A DNA stretch of 64,000 bases, from positions 62,001 through 126,000 of the forward strand of contig JADJQT010000001.1 in the NCBI GenBank assembly GCA_016712595.1, written 5' to 3'. Below are positions 1-8,256 of this stretch, piece after piece (position 1 is the stretch's first letter; each line of letters begins with the position of its first letter). A model generated the notes under the pieces. That model made no database searches. It was not told the origin of the DNA and saw only the letters and a list, made by a program, of their open reading frames with translations. Source of the stretch: Rhodospirillales bacterium (lineage in GTDB: Bacteria > Pseudomonadota > Alphaproteobacteria > Rhodospirillales > Defluviicoccaceae). A program made the translations under genes and the position numbers.

Positions 1-1
1 C

Positions 2-196
2 AGTGTCCTGCGAATCTGGCTTGCCGACGATACGCCCGACATGGCGCGGACCATGGCGATGCTTGACAAGGCTCTGCAACGCATTGACTCGATCGCCCGG
101 ATACTTCCCGGCAGTGGCAAAGCCTCACGAGAAGGCCAGACGCCGGACGAAACGCCACCGCTCGCAAACGACGAGCCCCCCGGTGCGCCAGCGTGA
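2..196 (+). CDS. C-terminal fragment of a regulator-like protein (TetR- or COQ9-like)
   Basis: An open frame enters from the left edge and ends at TGA 194-196, giving 64 residues. The segment beginning LRIWLADDTPDMARTMAMLD resembles, from memory, the helical C-terminus of some alphaproteobacterial TetR-family regulators, and less closely the end of COQ9 proteins. A proline- and acid-rich tail follows. The DNA-binding or catalytic part lies outside the window, so the family is tentative. The frame is preferred over the overlapping one at 3-317 because it has protein-like composition and stops cleanly before the phasin regulatory region. Confidence 0.4.
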   Translation, partial: SVLRIWLADDTPDMARTMAMLDKALQRIDSIARILPGSGKASREGQTPDETPPLANDEPPGAPA

Positions 197-283
197 TTTT
201 TCGCCATCGGCAGCCCACAGCATGCGCGGCATGAATCGCGGCAATTACAGAGTGAATGCTGCGGGCGGCTATGATCTCAATGG

Positions 284-295
284 TTGCATGTGCAA
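284..295. promoter_or_regulatory. Upstream half-spaced TTGCA/TGCAA repeat
   Basis: TTGCA (284-288) and TGCAA (291-295) form an inverted repeat with a 2-base spacer, about 60 bases upstream of the larger palindrome of the same TGCA-centred type. It may be a second binding site for the regulator of the phasin gene. Support is pattern similarity only. Confidence 0.35.
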
Positions 296-351
296 AAATA
301 ATCGCTGTATTTTATAGGGTTATGAGCTCTCTTAATGCGGCTGACTTGCAC

Positions 352-370
352 TTTTGTGCAGTGCACAAAA
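352..370. promoter_or_regulatory. Perfect 19-bp palindrome upstream of the phasin promoter (candidate PhaR operator)
   Basis: TTTTGTGCA and TGCACAAAA flank a single G, giving 9-base perfect arms. The site ends four bases before a good -35 element. PHA-responsive repressors of the PhaR family are known to bind TGCA-rich palindromes in front of phasin genes and to be released by PHB, so PhaR is the natural candidate. The palindrome is seen; the regulator is inferred, and no phaR gene lies in the window. Confidence 0.6.
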
Positions 371-374
371 ATTG

Positions 375-403
375 TTGACGCGATTGCCTGATGGGAGGAT
401 ACT
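375..403 (+). promoter_or_regulatory. Sigma-70-type promoter of the phasin gene
   Basis: TTGACG (375-380) and GATACT (398-403) are separated by 17 bases, matching 5/6 and 4/6 of the consensus. Transcription would start near 410 and leave a leader of about 50 bases before the phasin start codon. Confidence 0.6.
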
Positions 404-460
404 CCGCTCGTCAATTAATACAGGGCGCCGTCCCACAGGGCGGGCGAAGGAGTTAGGCAC

Positions 461-937
461 ATGGCACCCGAGAACCTTTTCGATGTATCCAAGCTGATGA
501 AGGAATTCGACCCGAGCAAGATGGTCGGTGAGTTCTCCAACATGCTGAAGCAGTACAAGCTGCCTGGCGTTGACATGGACTCCCTCGTCGCCAGCCAGAA
601 AAAGAACGTCGAAGCGCTGACCAGCGCCAATCGCGTGGCCTTTGAGGGCCTGCAGGCCGTGGTTAAGCGCCAGGCCGAGATCCTGCAAGAGACCATGAAC
701 GAAGCCTCGAAGGCCGTGGACGCGCTGTCGAAGGCTGGGTCGCCGCCGGAAGTCGCCGCCAAGCAGGCCGAGCTGGCCAAGGACGCCTTTGAGCGCGCGC
801 TGTCGAACATGCGCGAACTGGCCGAGATGGTCGCGAAGTCGAGCCAGGACGCGACGTCGACGATCAATGCGCGTATTTCGACGAGCCTCGACGAGATGAA
901 GGACCTGGTGCTGAAGCTGAAGCAGCCTGCTGCCTAA
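461..937 (+). CDS. Phasin family protein
   Basis: This 158-residue protein coats polyhydroxyalkanoate granules and controls their size and number. It is almost wholly amphipathic helix, rich in Ala, Lys and Glu, without a signal peptide. The middle (about residues 45-135: QKKNVEALTSANRVAFEGLQ, then KRQAEILQETM) has the spacing typical of the phasin domain, and length fits the family. GAAGGAG lies 8-14 bases before the ATG. It is a single gene with its own operator, promoter and terminator, so expression probably follows PHA accumulation. No PHA synthase is nearby. Confidence 0.9.
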   Translation: MAPENLFDVSKLMKEFDPSKMVGEFSNMLKQYKLPGVDMDSLVASQKKNVEALTSANRVAFEGLQAVVKRQAEILQETMNEASKAVDALSKAGSPPEVAAKQAELAKDAFERALSNMRELAEMVAKSSQDATSTINARISTSLDEMKDLVLKLKQPAA

Positions 938-963
938 GTACCTGAAATCGCCGATTAAAGAGC

Positions 964-990
964 ACGGCCGCCCCAATTGGGCGGCCGTTT
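964..990 (+). terminator. Rho-independent terminator after the phasin gene
   Basis: ACGGCCGCCC (964-973) and GGGCGGCCGT (979-988) form a perfect 10-bp stem with a 5-base loop, followed by a short run of T. It lies 27 bases after the phasin stop. Confidence 0.8.
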
Positions 991-1072
991 CGCGTTTCGG
1001 ACCGAACCAGTGGGCCGCTCTGGTGCGCGCCCGAACGCAGACGAAGGCTTCCGGTTTCGCCAGTCTTGCACG

Positions 1073-1408
1073 ATGACCATTTCTTTCGAAGATTTTGCTC
1101 TCGTCGACATTCGTGTCGGCACGATCATTCACGCCGAGATGAACGCCAGCGCGCGCAAGCCGGCGATCAAGGTGACGATCGATTTCGGCCCCGAGATCGG
1201 CAGTAAGCGCAGCTCGGCGCAAATCACCAGACACTACGCACCTGAGTTCCTGATCGGTCGACAGGTCGCGGCGGTGGTGAATTTCCCCCCTCGTCAGATC
1301 GGCAAGGTACTATCGGAGGTGCTCGTACTGGGATTCCCGGACGCCGAAGGCGAGGTGGTTCTGATCGGGCCGGACCGAGCTGTTCCCGATGGCGGGCGTC
1401 TATACTGA
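1073..1408 (+). CDS. csaA: CsaA-type tRNA-binding / chaperone protein
   Basis: A 111-residue protein with a single EMAP-II/Trbp111-type OB fold. The opening FEDFALVDIRVGTI and the later RQVAAVVNFPPRQIG and SEVLVLGFPD segments are the family signature. CsaA dimers bind tRNA in vitro and have export-chaperone activity in Bacillus. The ATG at 1073 is chosen because homologues begin a few residues before FxDF; the open frame extends upstream to 977 across the phasin terminator, which argues against a longer protein. Confidence 0.88.
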   Translation: MTISFEDFALVDIRVGTIIHAEMNASARKPAIKVTIDFGPEIGSKRSSAQITRHYAPEFLIGRQVAAVVNFPPRQIGKVLSEVLVLGFPDAEGEVVLIGPDRAVPDGGRLY

Positions 1409-1428
1409 AGCGTGCCGTCGCGCGGACA

Positions 1429-2739
1429 TCAAACTGGCAGGCGGACCCTTACTCGCAGCCCGCCATAAGGCGAATCGTCAAGGGTCACTTCACCGCCATG
1501 GCCACGGACGACATCACGGGCGATCGTCAGGCCGAGACCAACGCCACCGGTTGCTTGGTTGCGCGAAGCTTCCAGGCGAAGAAATGGCTTGAACACCTCC
1601 TCGCGCTGATCAGGCGGGATGCCGGTGCCGTCGTCATCGACCATCACCTCGATCATATTGCCGAGCCGCTGCGCGCGTACCGAGACATAGGCCGCGAAGC
1701 GCAGTGCGTTATCGACAAGATTCGTGAACGAACGTGCGATTGCGCTCGAACGCAGCGGCAAAAAAAGATCCCCTTCCACCACCAAAGCCACGTTGCGGCC
1801 GTTCCGCCGCGCCTGGCGAACGACATCGCTGAGCAGCTCGCCGAGATCGAGGAGTTGAGGCTTCTCGGTCCCTTCACCACGGGCAAAGGCAAGATATCCG
1901 TCGAGCATGCGTTCCATCTCGTGGACATCTTCCTTCAGGGCGGTGATGTCGTCGTTCTCGCCCAGCAACTCAAGTTCGAGCTTCATCCGGGTCAGCGGCG
2001 TGCGCAGGTCGTGCGAGACGCCGGCGAGCATAGTCGTTCGCTGGGTGATCTGCCGCTGGATACGGTTCTTCATCGCCAGGAAAGCGCGCGCCGCCTGTTT
2101 GACCTCGCGTGCTCCTTCCGGTTTGAATCCGTCGACGTCCCGGCCTTTACCGAACGCATCGGCAGCCCGCGCCAGCCGGCGAACCGGCCGCACCTGGTTA
2201 CGCATGAACATCGTCGCCACGCCCAGCAGGATGAGCGTCATTCCAACCGTCCATAAAACGAAGGCGTAGGTCGTCCAGCTGAACACCCGCGAGCGCGGCA
2301 CTTGGAGGCGAAGGACCCCGTCGGCAAGTTGCACGAGGACGACGACCTCCTCTTTTTTCATCCCTTCCTCGACCCGGACCGGTTTGGTGATTTCCTTGCG
2401 GATCAAGGCACGGCGCAACTCACCTTCAAGTGACGTCTCGTGCATCGGCGCGTTAGGAAGGATCGCGTTTGGTATGATTTGCGCCTTGATCTCCATTTGC
2501 CGCGCCGCGTGAGCAAACAACCAATCCCGGCTCGCCGGATCCGGCATGCCGCTCAATGCATCCACGAGAACCGCAATGTCCCCGGCAAGACCGAGGGACA
2601 ACCGCTTGCTGACCTGATCCCAGTGACTTTCATAGAAGACATAGGCGGACAGCACTTGCGTCAGGATGAGCGGCGTGACGACGATGAGCAGCGCCCGGCC
2701 AAGAAGGCTTCGTGGAAGCAATGTTTTCAGCATCGACAC
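1429..2739 (-). CDS. EnvZ-type sensor histidine kinase
   Basis: A 436-residue inner-membrane kinase. Transmembrane segments are at about 14-36 and 157-178, with a periplasmic domain of about 120 residues between them. A HAMP linker follows (RPVRRLARAADAF), then the phosphoacceptor motif AGVSHDLRTPLTRMK with His243, and an HATPase domain with the N box (FTNLVDNALRFA, near 340) and glycine-rich loops (DDGTGIPP, GGVGLGL). The layout and H box match the EnvZ/OsmY-like subgroup of alphaproteobacteria. Its gene starts 8 bases after the stop of the regulator upstream, so the pair is cotranscribed. The stimulus cannot be read from the sequence. Confidence 0.9.
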   Translation of the reverse strand: MSMLKTLLPRSLLGRALLIVVTPLILTQVLSAYVFYESHWDQVSKRLSLGLAGDIAVLVDALSGMPDPASRDWLFAHAARQMEIKAQIIPNAILPNAPMHETSLEGELRRALIRKEITKPVRVEEGMKKEEVVVLVQLADGVLRLQVPRSRVFSWTTYAFVLWTVGMTLILLGVATMFMRNQVRPVRRLARAADAFGKGRDVDGFKPEGAREVKQAARAFLAMKNRIQRQITQRTTMLAGVSHDLRTPLTRMKLELELLGENDDITALKEDVHEMERMLDGYLAFARGEGTEKPQLLDLGELLSDVVRQARRNGRNVALVVEGDLFLPLRSSAIARSFTNLVDNALRFAAYVSVRAQRLGNMIEVMVDDDGTGIPPDQREEVFKPFLRLEASRNQATGGVGLGLTIARDVVRGHGGEVTLDDSPYGGLRVRVRLPV

Positions 2740-2747
2740 AGCGCGAT

Positions 2748-3431
2748 TCAGTCGGGCTTGAGGACATAACCCCGTCCACGCACCGTCTGCAGGTAATGCG
2801 GATCGCGCGGATTACGCTCGATTTTGCGACGCAGCCGTGTGACCTGCACGTCGACGGCGCGATCCCCGCCCGTGGCACCGGTCAGATCGATCAATTCTTC
2901 ACGGCTCAAGGAAACGCCAGGACGGCGCGCCAGCGCAGCCAAAAGAGCCGTTTCCACGGATGTCAGCCTCACCGGCTGGTCGCGACAACGCAGTTCGCTG
3001 CGCTCAAGATCGAAAACGAGCTCGCCCATGCGGACCTCCACGGGAACGGGGTCGATCTGCGGCACTCGACGCAAGATGTTGCCGATCCGCAGGACCAGTT
3101 CGCGTGGCTCGAACGGTTTGACCATGTAGTCGTCGGCGCCGCGTTCGAGTCCGGCGATCCGATCCTCCGGTTCGCCCATCGCTGTCAGCATCAAGATCGG
3201 CACGCCGGACCTCCGCCTGAGGTCACTGGCGAGAACGAGCCCGCTTTCCCCCGGCATCATCACGTCGAGAACGATGAGGTCAAACGCAAAGCTCGACAGC
3301 TTGCTCCGGGCATCGACCGCGTCCTCGGCGGTGGCGACAAGAAATCCGTGTTCAGAAAGATAGCGGGCGAGCAGCTTTCGCAGTCGCGCATCGTCATCAA
3401 CAACCAGAATGTGTGGCGATTCAAGCGTCAT
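2748..3431 (-). CDS. OmpR-family response regulator
   Basis: A 227-residue regulator with an intact receiver (acidic residues D12-D13, phospho-acceptor D56 in LIVLDVMMP, switch Thr in MLTAMGE, K105 in MVKPFEP). A C-terminal winged helix includes SREELIDLTG, RAVDVQVTRLRRKIE and VRGRGYVL. It lies directly upstream of the EnvZ-type kinase and is its likely partner. It resembles the OmpR homologues of Rhodospirillales, which control envelope or osmotic genes; the regulon here is unknown. Confidence 0.9.
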   Translation of the reverse strand: MTLESPHILVVDDDARLRKLLARYLSEHGFLVATAEDAVDARSKLSSFAFDLIVLDVMMPGESGLVLASDLRRRSGVPILMLTAMGEPEDRIAGLERGADDYMVKPFEPRELVLRIGNILRRVPQIDPVPVEVRMGELVFDLERSELRCRDQPVRLTSVETALLAALARRPGVSLSREELIDLTGATGGDRAVDVQVTRLRRKIERNPRDPHYLQTVRGRGYVLKPD

Positions 3432-3526
3432 TCCGGCGACGATAGCAGAAAACGCCGCACACGCGGACTCTCCCCTGTATGCGCGGCGAAACGGCAGCGA
3501 GAGCGCACAAGGTGCGCGCCGGTCAG

Positions 3527-4045
3527 TCAGTCTTTGCTGAAGCGCTGCCGATCGTGCGCGTTGATCATCGCCAGCAGCATGGCGCGGAATCCCTGCGCCG
3601 CCCCTTCTCCCACGCAGTCACGCGCGCTTGCGATGCGTGCGACCTGCCGTTCGGTTAGCGTCTGCTCCAGAAGTTGTGCTTCGGGCGTAAGGTAAAGACG
3701 CCGTCGCCGCCGATCTCCCGGGTCCAAACGCTGAACGATAAATCCTCCGCTCATCATCTGGCTGAGAACGCGAGCCAAACTCTGCTTGGTGATCTGCAAG
3801 ATGGACAGCAAATCGCCCACGGTTATTCCGGGACGCCGGCCAACGAAATAGATTACCCGGTGATGGGCGCGGCCAAATCCATACCGGCCGAGAAGTACGT
3901 CGGCGTCGCGGGTGAAATCGCGGTAGGCAAAGAACAACAACTCTACCGCCTCACGCAGGGTCCGATCGCCCGCCCCTGACGCACACACTCCCTCGGCTGC
4001 CGAGCCTGGTGACACCGAAGCATCCCGATCCTGGGCCGAGGGCAT
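3527..4045 (-). CDS. MarR-family transcriptional regulator
   Basis: A 172-residue winged-helix regulator. The MarR core runs from about residue 28: LREAVELLFFAYRDFTRDAD, the recognition region GDLLSILQITKQSLARVLSQM, and the wing with RLDPGDRRRRRLYLT. A longer frame opens at an ATG at 4138, but that codon sits inside a possible -10 element and has no Shine-Dalgarno. The ATG at 4045 is preceded by GGAAGG at a good distance and gives the usual family length, so it is used here. The gene is divergent from ilvE, and the shared gap holds a palindrome it could bind. Confidence 0.82.
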   Translation of the reverse strand: MPSAQDRDASVSPGSAAEGVCASGAGDRTLREAVELLFFAYRDFTRDADVLLGRYGFGRAHHRVIYFVGRRPGITVGDLLSILQITKQSLARVLSQMMSGGFIVQRLDPGDRRRRRLYLTPEAQLLEQTLTERQVARIASARDCVGEGAAQGFRAMLLAMINAHDRQRFSKD

Positions 4046-4131
4046 TGCACCTTCCAAGGCTACCTCGCGTGGCTGTTCTACCACTGGGGCGTCCCTCCGT
4101 CGTCGGAACGGCGATAGATACGTCAGTGTTG

Positions 4132-4164
4132 TTGACATATATGCCGCGCAATGTTACCCATTGC
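4132..4164 (+). promoter_or_regulatory. ilvE promoter region with overlapping inverted repeat
   Basis: A consensus TTGACA lies at 4132-4137. GCAATG (4148-4153) and CATTGC (4159-4164) form a perfect 6-base inverted repeat with a 5-base spacer, covering where the -10 (about 4155-4160) would fall. A palindrome of this size between a marR gene and a divergent gene is a typical MarR operator. The -10 itself is weak. Confidence 0.45.
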
Positions 4165-4231
4165 AACACGCAATCGCAAAAAATCGCAAGATTATTTCAT
4201 TTGGCGCAACTATCCGGGGAAGATTCGAACC

Positions 4232-5134
4232 ATGGGCGCTCAACCGTATCACGATCGAGACGGCTTCATCTGGCTTGATGGCGCACTGGTGCCTTGGCGA
4301 GAGGCAAAACTGCACGTGCTAAGCCATGGCCTGCACTACGCTTCGGCCGTGTTTGAAGGTGAGCGTGCATACCAAGGCACGATCTTCAAGATGACAGAAC
4401 ATTCGCAGCGTCTCGAGACCTCGGCACAGACACTTGGCTTCCGCCTTCCTTGCTCGGTCGAGGATATCGATCGCGCCTGCGAGGAGGTGATGAAGGCGAA
4501 CAATATCGTCGACGGCTACATCCGGCCGATCGCCTGGCGCGGCAGCGAGATGATGGGCGTCTCGGCGCAGAACTCGCGAATCCACCTTGCGATCGCCGCC
4601 TGGGACTGGGGCTCTTATTTCAGCGAGGAAGCGCGGATGAAAGGCATCCGCATGCGCACATCGCCCTGGCATCGTCCCGATCCCAAATGTGCCCCGGTGC
4701 ACGCCAAGGCCACGGGCCTTTACATGATTTGCACGCTGTCGAAGCACCAGGCAGAGGCCGAAGGCTGGCATGACGCGCTCATGCTCGATTGGCGAGGACA
4801 AATCGCCGAAGCCACCGGCGCTAATATTTTCCTGGTCATGCCTGATGGCCGGCTCCACACGCCAACCCCCGACTGCTTCCTCGACGGCATAACCCGGCGG
4901 ACCGTGATCGCTCTGGCTCAGGCACGCGGGATCGACGTGATCGAACGAGCGATCTTCCCGGACGAATTGGCAAACGCGCGCGAGGTCTTCCTCACCGGCA
5001 CGGCCGCCGAAGTCACGCCTGTGGGCCAGATCGACCAGCACCACTTCACTCCGGCGGAAATCACTCGCACCTTGATCGTCGACTACGAACGGGCAACAGG
5101 TCAACGCCAGCCTGCGGCAGCCACCGCCGCCTAG
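4232..5134 (+). CDS. ilvE: Branched-chain amino acid aminotransferase
   Basis: A 300-residue fold-type IV PLP enzyme that interconverts Leu, Ile and Val with their 2-oxo acids in the cytoplasm. Visible motifs are GLHYASAVFEGERAY near the N-terminus, the region around the PLP lysine (VHAKATGLYM), EATGANIFLV and TPDCFLDGITRRTV. The frame opens at 4151, but that ATG lies in the operator palindrome. The ATG at 4232 is preceded by GGGGAAG and begins at the usual MxxxPYxDRDGxIWxDG end. D-amino acid aminotransferase is the nearest alternative; length and the FEGERAY motif favour IlvE. Confidence 0.9.
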   Translation: MGAQPYHDRDGFIWLDGALVPWREAKLHVLSHGLHYASAVFEGERAYQGTIFKMTEHSQRLETSAQTLGFRLPCSVEDIDRACEEVMKANNIVDGYIRPIAWRGSEMMGVSAQNSRIHLAIAAWDWGSYFSEEARMKGIRMRTSPWHRPDPKCAPVHAKATGLYMICTLSKHQAEAEGWHDALMLDWRGQIAEATGANIFLVMPDGRLHTPTPDCFLDGITRRTVIALAQARGIDVIERAIFPDELANAREVFLTGTAAEVTPVGQIDQHHFTPAEITRTLIVDYERATGQRQPAAATAA

Positions 5135-5857
5135 GTGTTTGCCCCGGAAGACGCGGAGCACCATCGTTCATTGAACGTCACGAACACTCCGGGGCCGCAC
5201 CGCTCTTGGTTGGGAAATGGGGTGCGTGAGAGAGACTTTGCGCTTATCTGCCTTTGCGCGGAAACCGAGAAATATTTATTGCGTCGACACGCTGCATAAC
5301 GCAATAAACCTTGCTGATCGCGGATTGCGAGCGAAAACATACAAATAGCCTTGATCAAAGGTTGCTTTCGCATCACCAAGCCCATACAACAGTTCTGGAC
5401 TTACCATGGACGAAGGGCACTGACAGGGCGTCCACCGCCGCTGGCGTCACCTCGAGATGGGTCATAGCGCGCCGACCGCGCGGCTGCTGCCGGTGGTTGC
5501 GCCCCCATTGTTCCGGGATCGCCAGGTAACCGGGATCGGGAGTTGGCTTTTTCGCTTTTACGCGTCCAAAAGCCGACGTCCTCCGAGGGCCCTTGTACTC
5601 CTCGCAAGGAGGATGCGACCCAGTGATTGCGACGCCTGGGAACGGCCGACCCTTCTCGCTGCCGCCAGCACGGCACGTTTCGACCATGGCTGGCGCAGCG
5701 GCTGACCTGCGACATTTCCCAACAAACCTTCTCGCGGCCACGCCGACGATACACACGATTTCCGCATGTTTCTGTGGTTACGCATGAGGGAGTGTCTGCA
5801 ACACACGCGTAAATCAAACAATTCGGCCAGTCGACAAAACAGGGGAAAGGGACAGCC
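5135..5857. other. 723-base stretch without a convincing gene
   Basis: All frames here overlap one another and none has recognisable protein features. The one structure seen is an 8-base inverted repeat, TTATTGCG (5276-5283) and CGCAATAA (5300-5307), with a 16-base spacer in a locally AT-rich patch. The right end carries GGGGAAAGGGA, the ribosome site of the following regulator gene. Confidence 0.5.
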
Positions 5858-6643
5858 ATGAAACGATTGACGAGCCCCGCGTTTGGTGAATCCTCTGGAT
5901 TCGGATTTACTCAATCCCCAAGAAAGCCATGTTTACTAGTTTTTGAGAATGTTCAACCCGTATCGTCCCAGGAATTGTTCCGTCGTCGCGGTTACGATAT
6001 TGTCTTTGCTCGAAGCGAAGATGAAGTGATTGAAATGATCGATTTGAGCAAACCGGACTTTCTCTTGTGCGATTGGCTACAGCTTAGCCGTCTGAGCGCA
6101 ATCATTCACGCGCGCAGCCTCGGCGGATCGGGGTTGCCTCAGTGCCCCCTGATAATGATTGGCCCAGAGGACCCGGGCGCAGCGGATGCCTCCGAGTGCG
6201 CGGCCGCACAGGCCCCCCTGCCGACGACGGAGGGACATCCCGTTGGTTGGTTATCCTCGCTAAATGTCCTCTCCGACGCGGCATCGCTCGCGTCCGATGT
6301 GCGACTGATCGACGGAGATGTCGATCTGAACGCGACGGCTCACCTCGTCCGCCGATCGGGCAGGCCCATCCACCTCGGTCCCACCGAATTCCGCCTCCTT
6401 TGGACACTGGTCGAACGCCGCAACCGCGCGATGAGCCGTGAGGAACTCCTCGATCACGTCTGGGGAACAAGCGCGCAGGTTTCTCCCCGCACCGTCGACG
6501 TGCATATTCTGCGGCTGCGCAAGGCGCTCACCCGCGGCGGCGAAAGTGACGTCATCCGCACCATCCGAGGCGTCGGCTATGCCTATTTCGGCGAGACGGC
6601 GAGCGCTCCGCGTGCAGCCGGTGATTTGAAGGACGAGACGTGA
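5858..6643 (+). CDS. OmpR-type winged-helix regulator with degenerate receiver domain
   Basis: A 261-residue protein. Residues about 24-125 have a receiver-like pattern (CLLVFENV, then DFLLCDWLQ with an Asp at 72). The acidic pair after strand 1 is replaced by Glu-Asn and no strand-5 Lys-Pro is seen, so normal phosphorylation is doubtful. Residues about 147-247 are an intact OmpR/PhoB winged helix (LGPTEFRLLWTLVE, SREELLDHVWG, VDVHILRLRKAL, IRGVGYAY). There is no adjacent kinase. A strong GGGAAAGGGA site precedes the ATG. It is probably an orphan regulator controlled by protein contact or abundance rather than phosphorylation. Confidence 0.82.
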   Translation: MKRLTSPAFGESSGFGFTQSPRKPCLLVFENVQPVSSQELFRRRGYDIVFARSEDEVIEMIDLSKPDFLLCDWLQLSRLSAIIHARSLGGSGLPQCPLIMIGPEDPGAADASECAAAQAPLPTTEGHPVGWLSSLNVLSDAASLASDVRLIDGDVDLNATAHLVRRSGRPIHLGPTEFRLLWTLVERRNRAMSREELLDHVWGTSAQVSPRTVDVHILRLRKALTRGGESDVIRTIRGVGYAYFGETASAPRAAGDLKDET

Positions 6644-6772
6644 CTGCCCATTGATCCCGTCAAATGGCGAGAAGCCCAGCTACGCCAGCGGGCCGTGTGG
6701 TTATAGTCCGCTGGACACCGCGCGAGCGGACTAAAGCAAAGCGGCGCAGCGATATGGGTACAGCCGCCCCCG

Positions 6773-7423
6773 TCAAACGACGAGTTGTCGGAGGTCGCGG
6801 ATAACCGCTGTTCCGGCGGGGAACGGGCTCGCCTTGCCATCCGCCACCCGCCCGACAAACCGCACACCGGTTTCGCGCGCCGCTCGCCAGTCTGCCACAG
6901 CGTCACCGACGAACAGAACGCTCCGCCGGTCACGGTCCAATCGGTGACGAGAAAGAATCCCTTCTACTGTCACCGCCTTTTCCGGAGGCGATCCCCATAC
7001 CTCGGTAAAGAAGCTCGCGAGACCACGCCGCATGACGATACGACCGAGTTCCTCGTGCGGCGTACCGGAGACGACGAACAGGAGGCGCAGCGTCGCCTGG
7101 GATTCGATCACGCCACGCGCTCCGGGCACCCACAGGCAATCGACGACCTCGCCCTCGACGAGCGAGGAAAAGCGGCGGCACAATGCCTCGAGTTCCTCGT
7201 CGCCGACCTCCCGCCCAAGCAAGGTGCGATGGCAATAGCGAATTTTCTTCCGGCGCGATACGCCGCCGTTCTGTTCATGATGGGCGACAACAGCATCGGC
7301 AACGTCCCGTCCGTATTCCGCGTAAAGCGCTGCGAAAGCGCGCGACTTGATATGTTCCGATTCGACAATCACGCCATCGAAATCGAAAATGATCGCGCGA
7401 CAGGGCGGACGTCGCGTTCTCAT
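6773..7423 (-). CDS. HAD-superfamily hydrolase (phosphatase-like)
   Basis: A 216-residue cytoplasmic HAD protein with motif I (IIFDFDGVIVES), motif II (FVVSGT), motif III Lys in PPEKAVTVEGIL, and motif IV (FVGDAVADWRAARETG). It has the alpha-helical cap of the beta-phosphoglucomutase/phosphoglycolate phosphatase group, but the substrate cannot be assigned. Its start overlaps the moaE stop by four bases (ATGA), so it is translationally coupled to the end of the uvrC-pgsA-moaDE unit. Confidence 0.82.
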   Translation of the reverse strand: MRTRRPPCRAIIFDFDGVIVESEHIKSRAFAALYAEYGRDVADAVVAHHEQNGGVSRRKKIRYCHRTLLGREVGDEELEALCRRFSSLVEGEVVDCLWVPGARGVIESQATLRLLFVVSGTPHEELGRIVMRRGLASFFTEVWGSPPEKAVTVEGILSRHRLDRDRRSVLFVGDAVADWRAARETGVRFVGRVADGKASPFPAGTAVIRDLRQLVV

Positions 7424-7911
7424 TGTGGCGCCCCCGGATCAAGCGGCAAAGGTTCGCCCTTCTCCCATCGCTCGGCCGCGGCATCATCCTCCGCGCGTGC
7501 GCCGACCCATCGAGACCCGGCCGGACCAGCCTCCGATTTCCAAAAGGGTGCGCGCGTTTTCAACCAGTCGACGAGAAACCTGCAGGCATCAAACGCCGCA
7601 TCGCGATGCGCTGACGCGACGGCGACAAGAACAATCTCATCGCCCGGCTGCAGTCGCCCGTAGCGGTGAATGACTAGAACATCCTGCAACGGCCACTGTC
7701 CCCGTGCGGCACTTTCGATGCGCGCAAGCTCCTTCTCCGCCATGCCGGGATAGTACTCAAGCGTCATCGCCGCGACCGCAACTCCCGCGTTGACGTCCCG
7801 TACCCGTCCAACGAACAGGCATGTCGCACCCGCCGCGGTCGCATCGGCAAATGCCGCCAGTTCGCCACTGACATCAATGCCTTCGGACTGAACACGAATG
7901 GCCACGATCAC
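7420..7911 (-). CDS. moaE: Molybdopterin synthase catalytic subunit MoaE
   Basis: A 163-residue protein that, with MoaD thiocarboxylate, converts cyclic pyranopterin monophosphate to molybdopterin. Diagnostic segments are TCLFVGRVRD, LEYYPGMAEKEL, VLVIHRYGRLQPGDEIVLVAV, and the active-site region DWLKTRAPFWKSE. It starts at GTG overlapping the moaD stop by four bases (GTGA), so the two subunits are coupled. Confidence 0.93.
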   Translation of the reverse strand: MIVAIRVQSEGIDVSGELAAFADATAAGATCLFVGRVRDVNAGVAVAAMTLEYYPGMAEKELARIESAARGQWPLQDVLVIHRYGRLQPGDEIVLVAVASAHRDAAFDACRFLVDWLKTRAPFWKSEAGPAGSRWVGARAEDDAAAERWEKGEPLPLDPGAPQ

Positions 7912-8159
7912 CCACCGGTCACAGGAGGGAAGAAGGCCACCTCATCGTCCGGCGCCACCGGATGATCGAACGGGACGTATTCCTGATTGACGGCGACGCG
8001 GATGACGCCAAGATTGGCAAGTGCTTGGGCTGACCCGCCGCCGCGCGACCGTAGCCAGGATACGAGGCCGGCGACATCGACAACCGTCGCAGGCAACGCG
8101 ACGTCTTCGGCCGCACAACCAGCCTGTTCGCGCACCCAGGCGAAATAAAGAATTCGCAT
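7908..8159 (-). CDS. moaD: Molybdopterin synthase sulfur carrier subunit MoaD
   Basis: An 83-residue ubiquitin-fold protein ending in the Gly-Gly tail (PPVTGG) that is adenylated and thiocarboxylated. MRILYFAWVREQAG is a typical N-terminus and VNQEYVPFDHPV a typical middle. The ATG at 8159 is preceded by AGGGG; the frame extends further upstream but without family similarity. It is the first subunit gene of the moaDE pair. Confidence 0.92.
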   Translation of the reverse strand: MRILYFAWVREQAGCAAEDVALPATVVDVAGLVSWLRSRGGGSAQALANLGVIRVAVNQEYVPFDHPVAPDDEVAFFPPVTGG

Positions 8160-8256
8160 CAATTCCCCTATCCGCGCCGTCGGTCCCGACGCCTCGCGCA
8201 GGCAATTTTCTAGCCTTATCTCAGGCTGGAAGCAAAAAGCGTTCGTCCGCTTGACG

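Noticed and set aside
3..317. 104-residue plus-strand frame at the left edge
   Set aside because: It is rich in Arg/Pro and runs through the phasin operator region; the neighbouring frame 2-196 has protein-like sequence and a sensible stop.
5131..5756. Several overlapping frames after ilvE on both strands
   Set aside because: None has a ribosome site, recognisable motif or consistent codon use, and they shadow one another.
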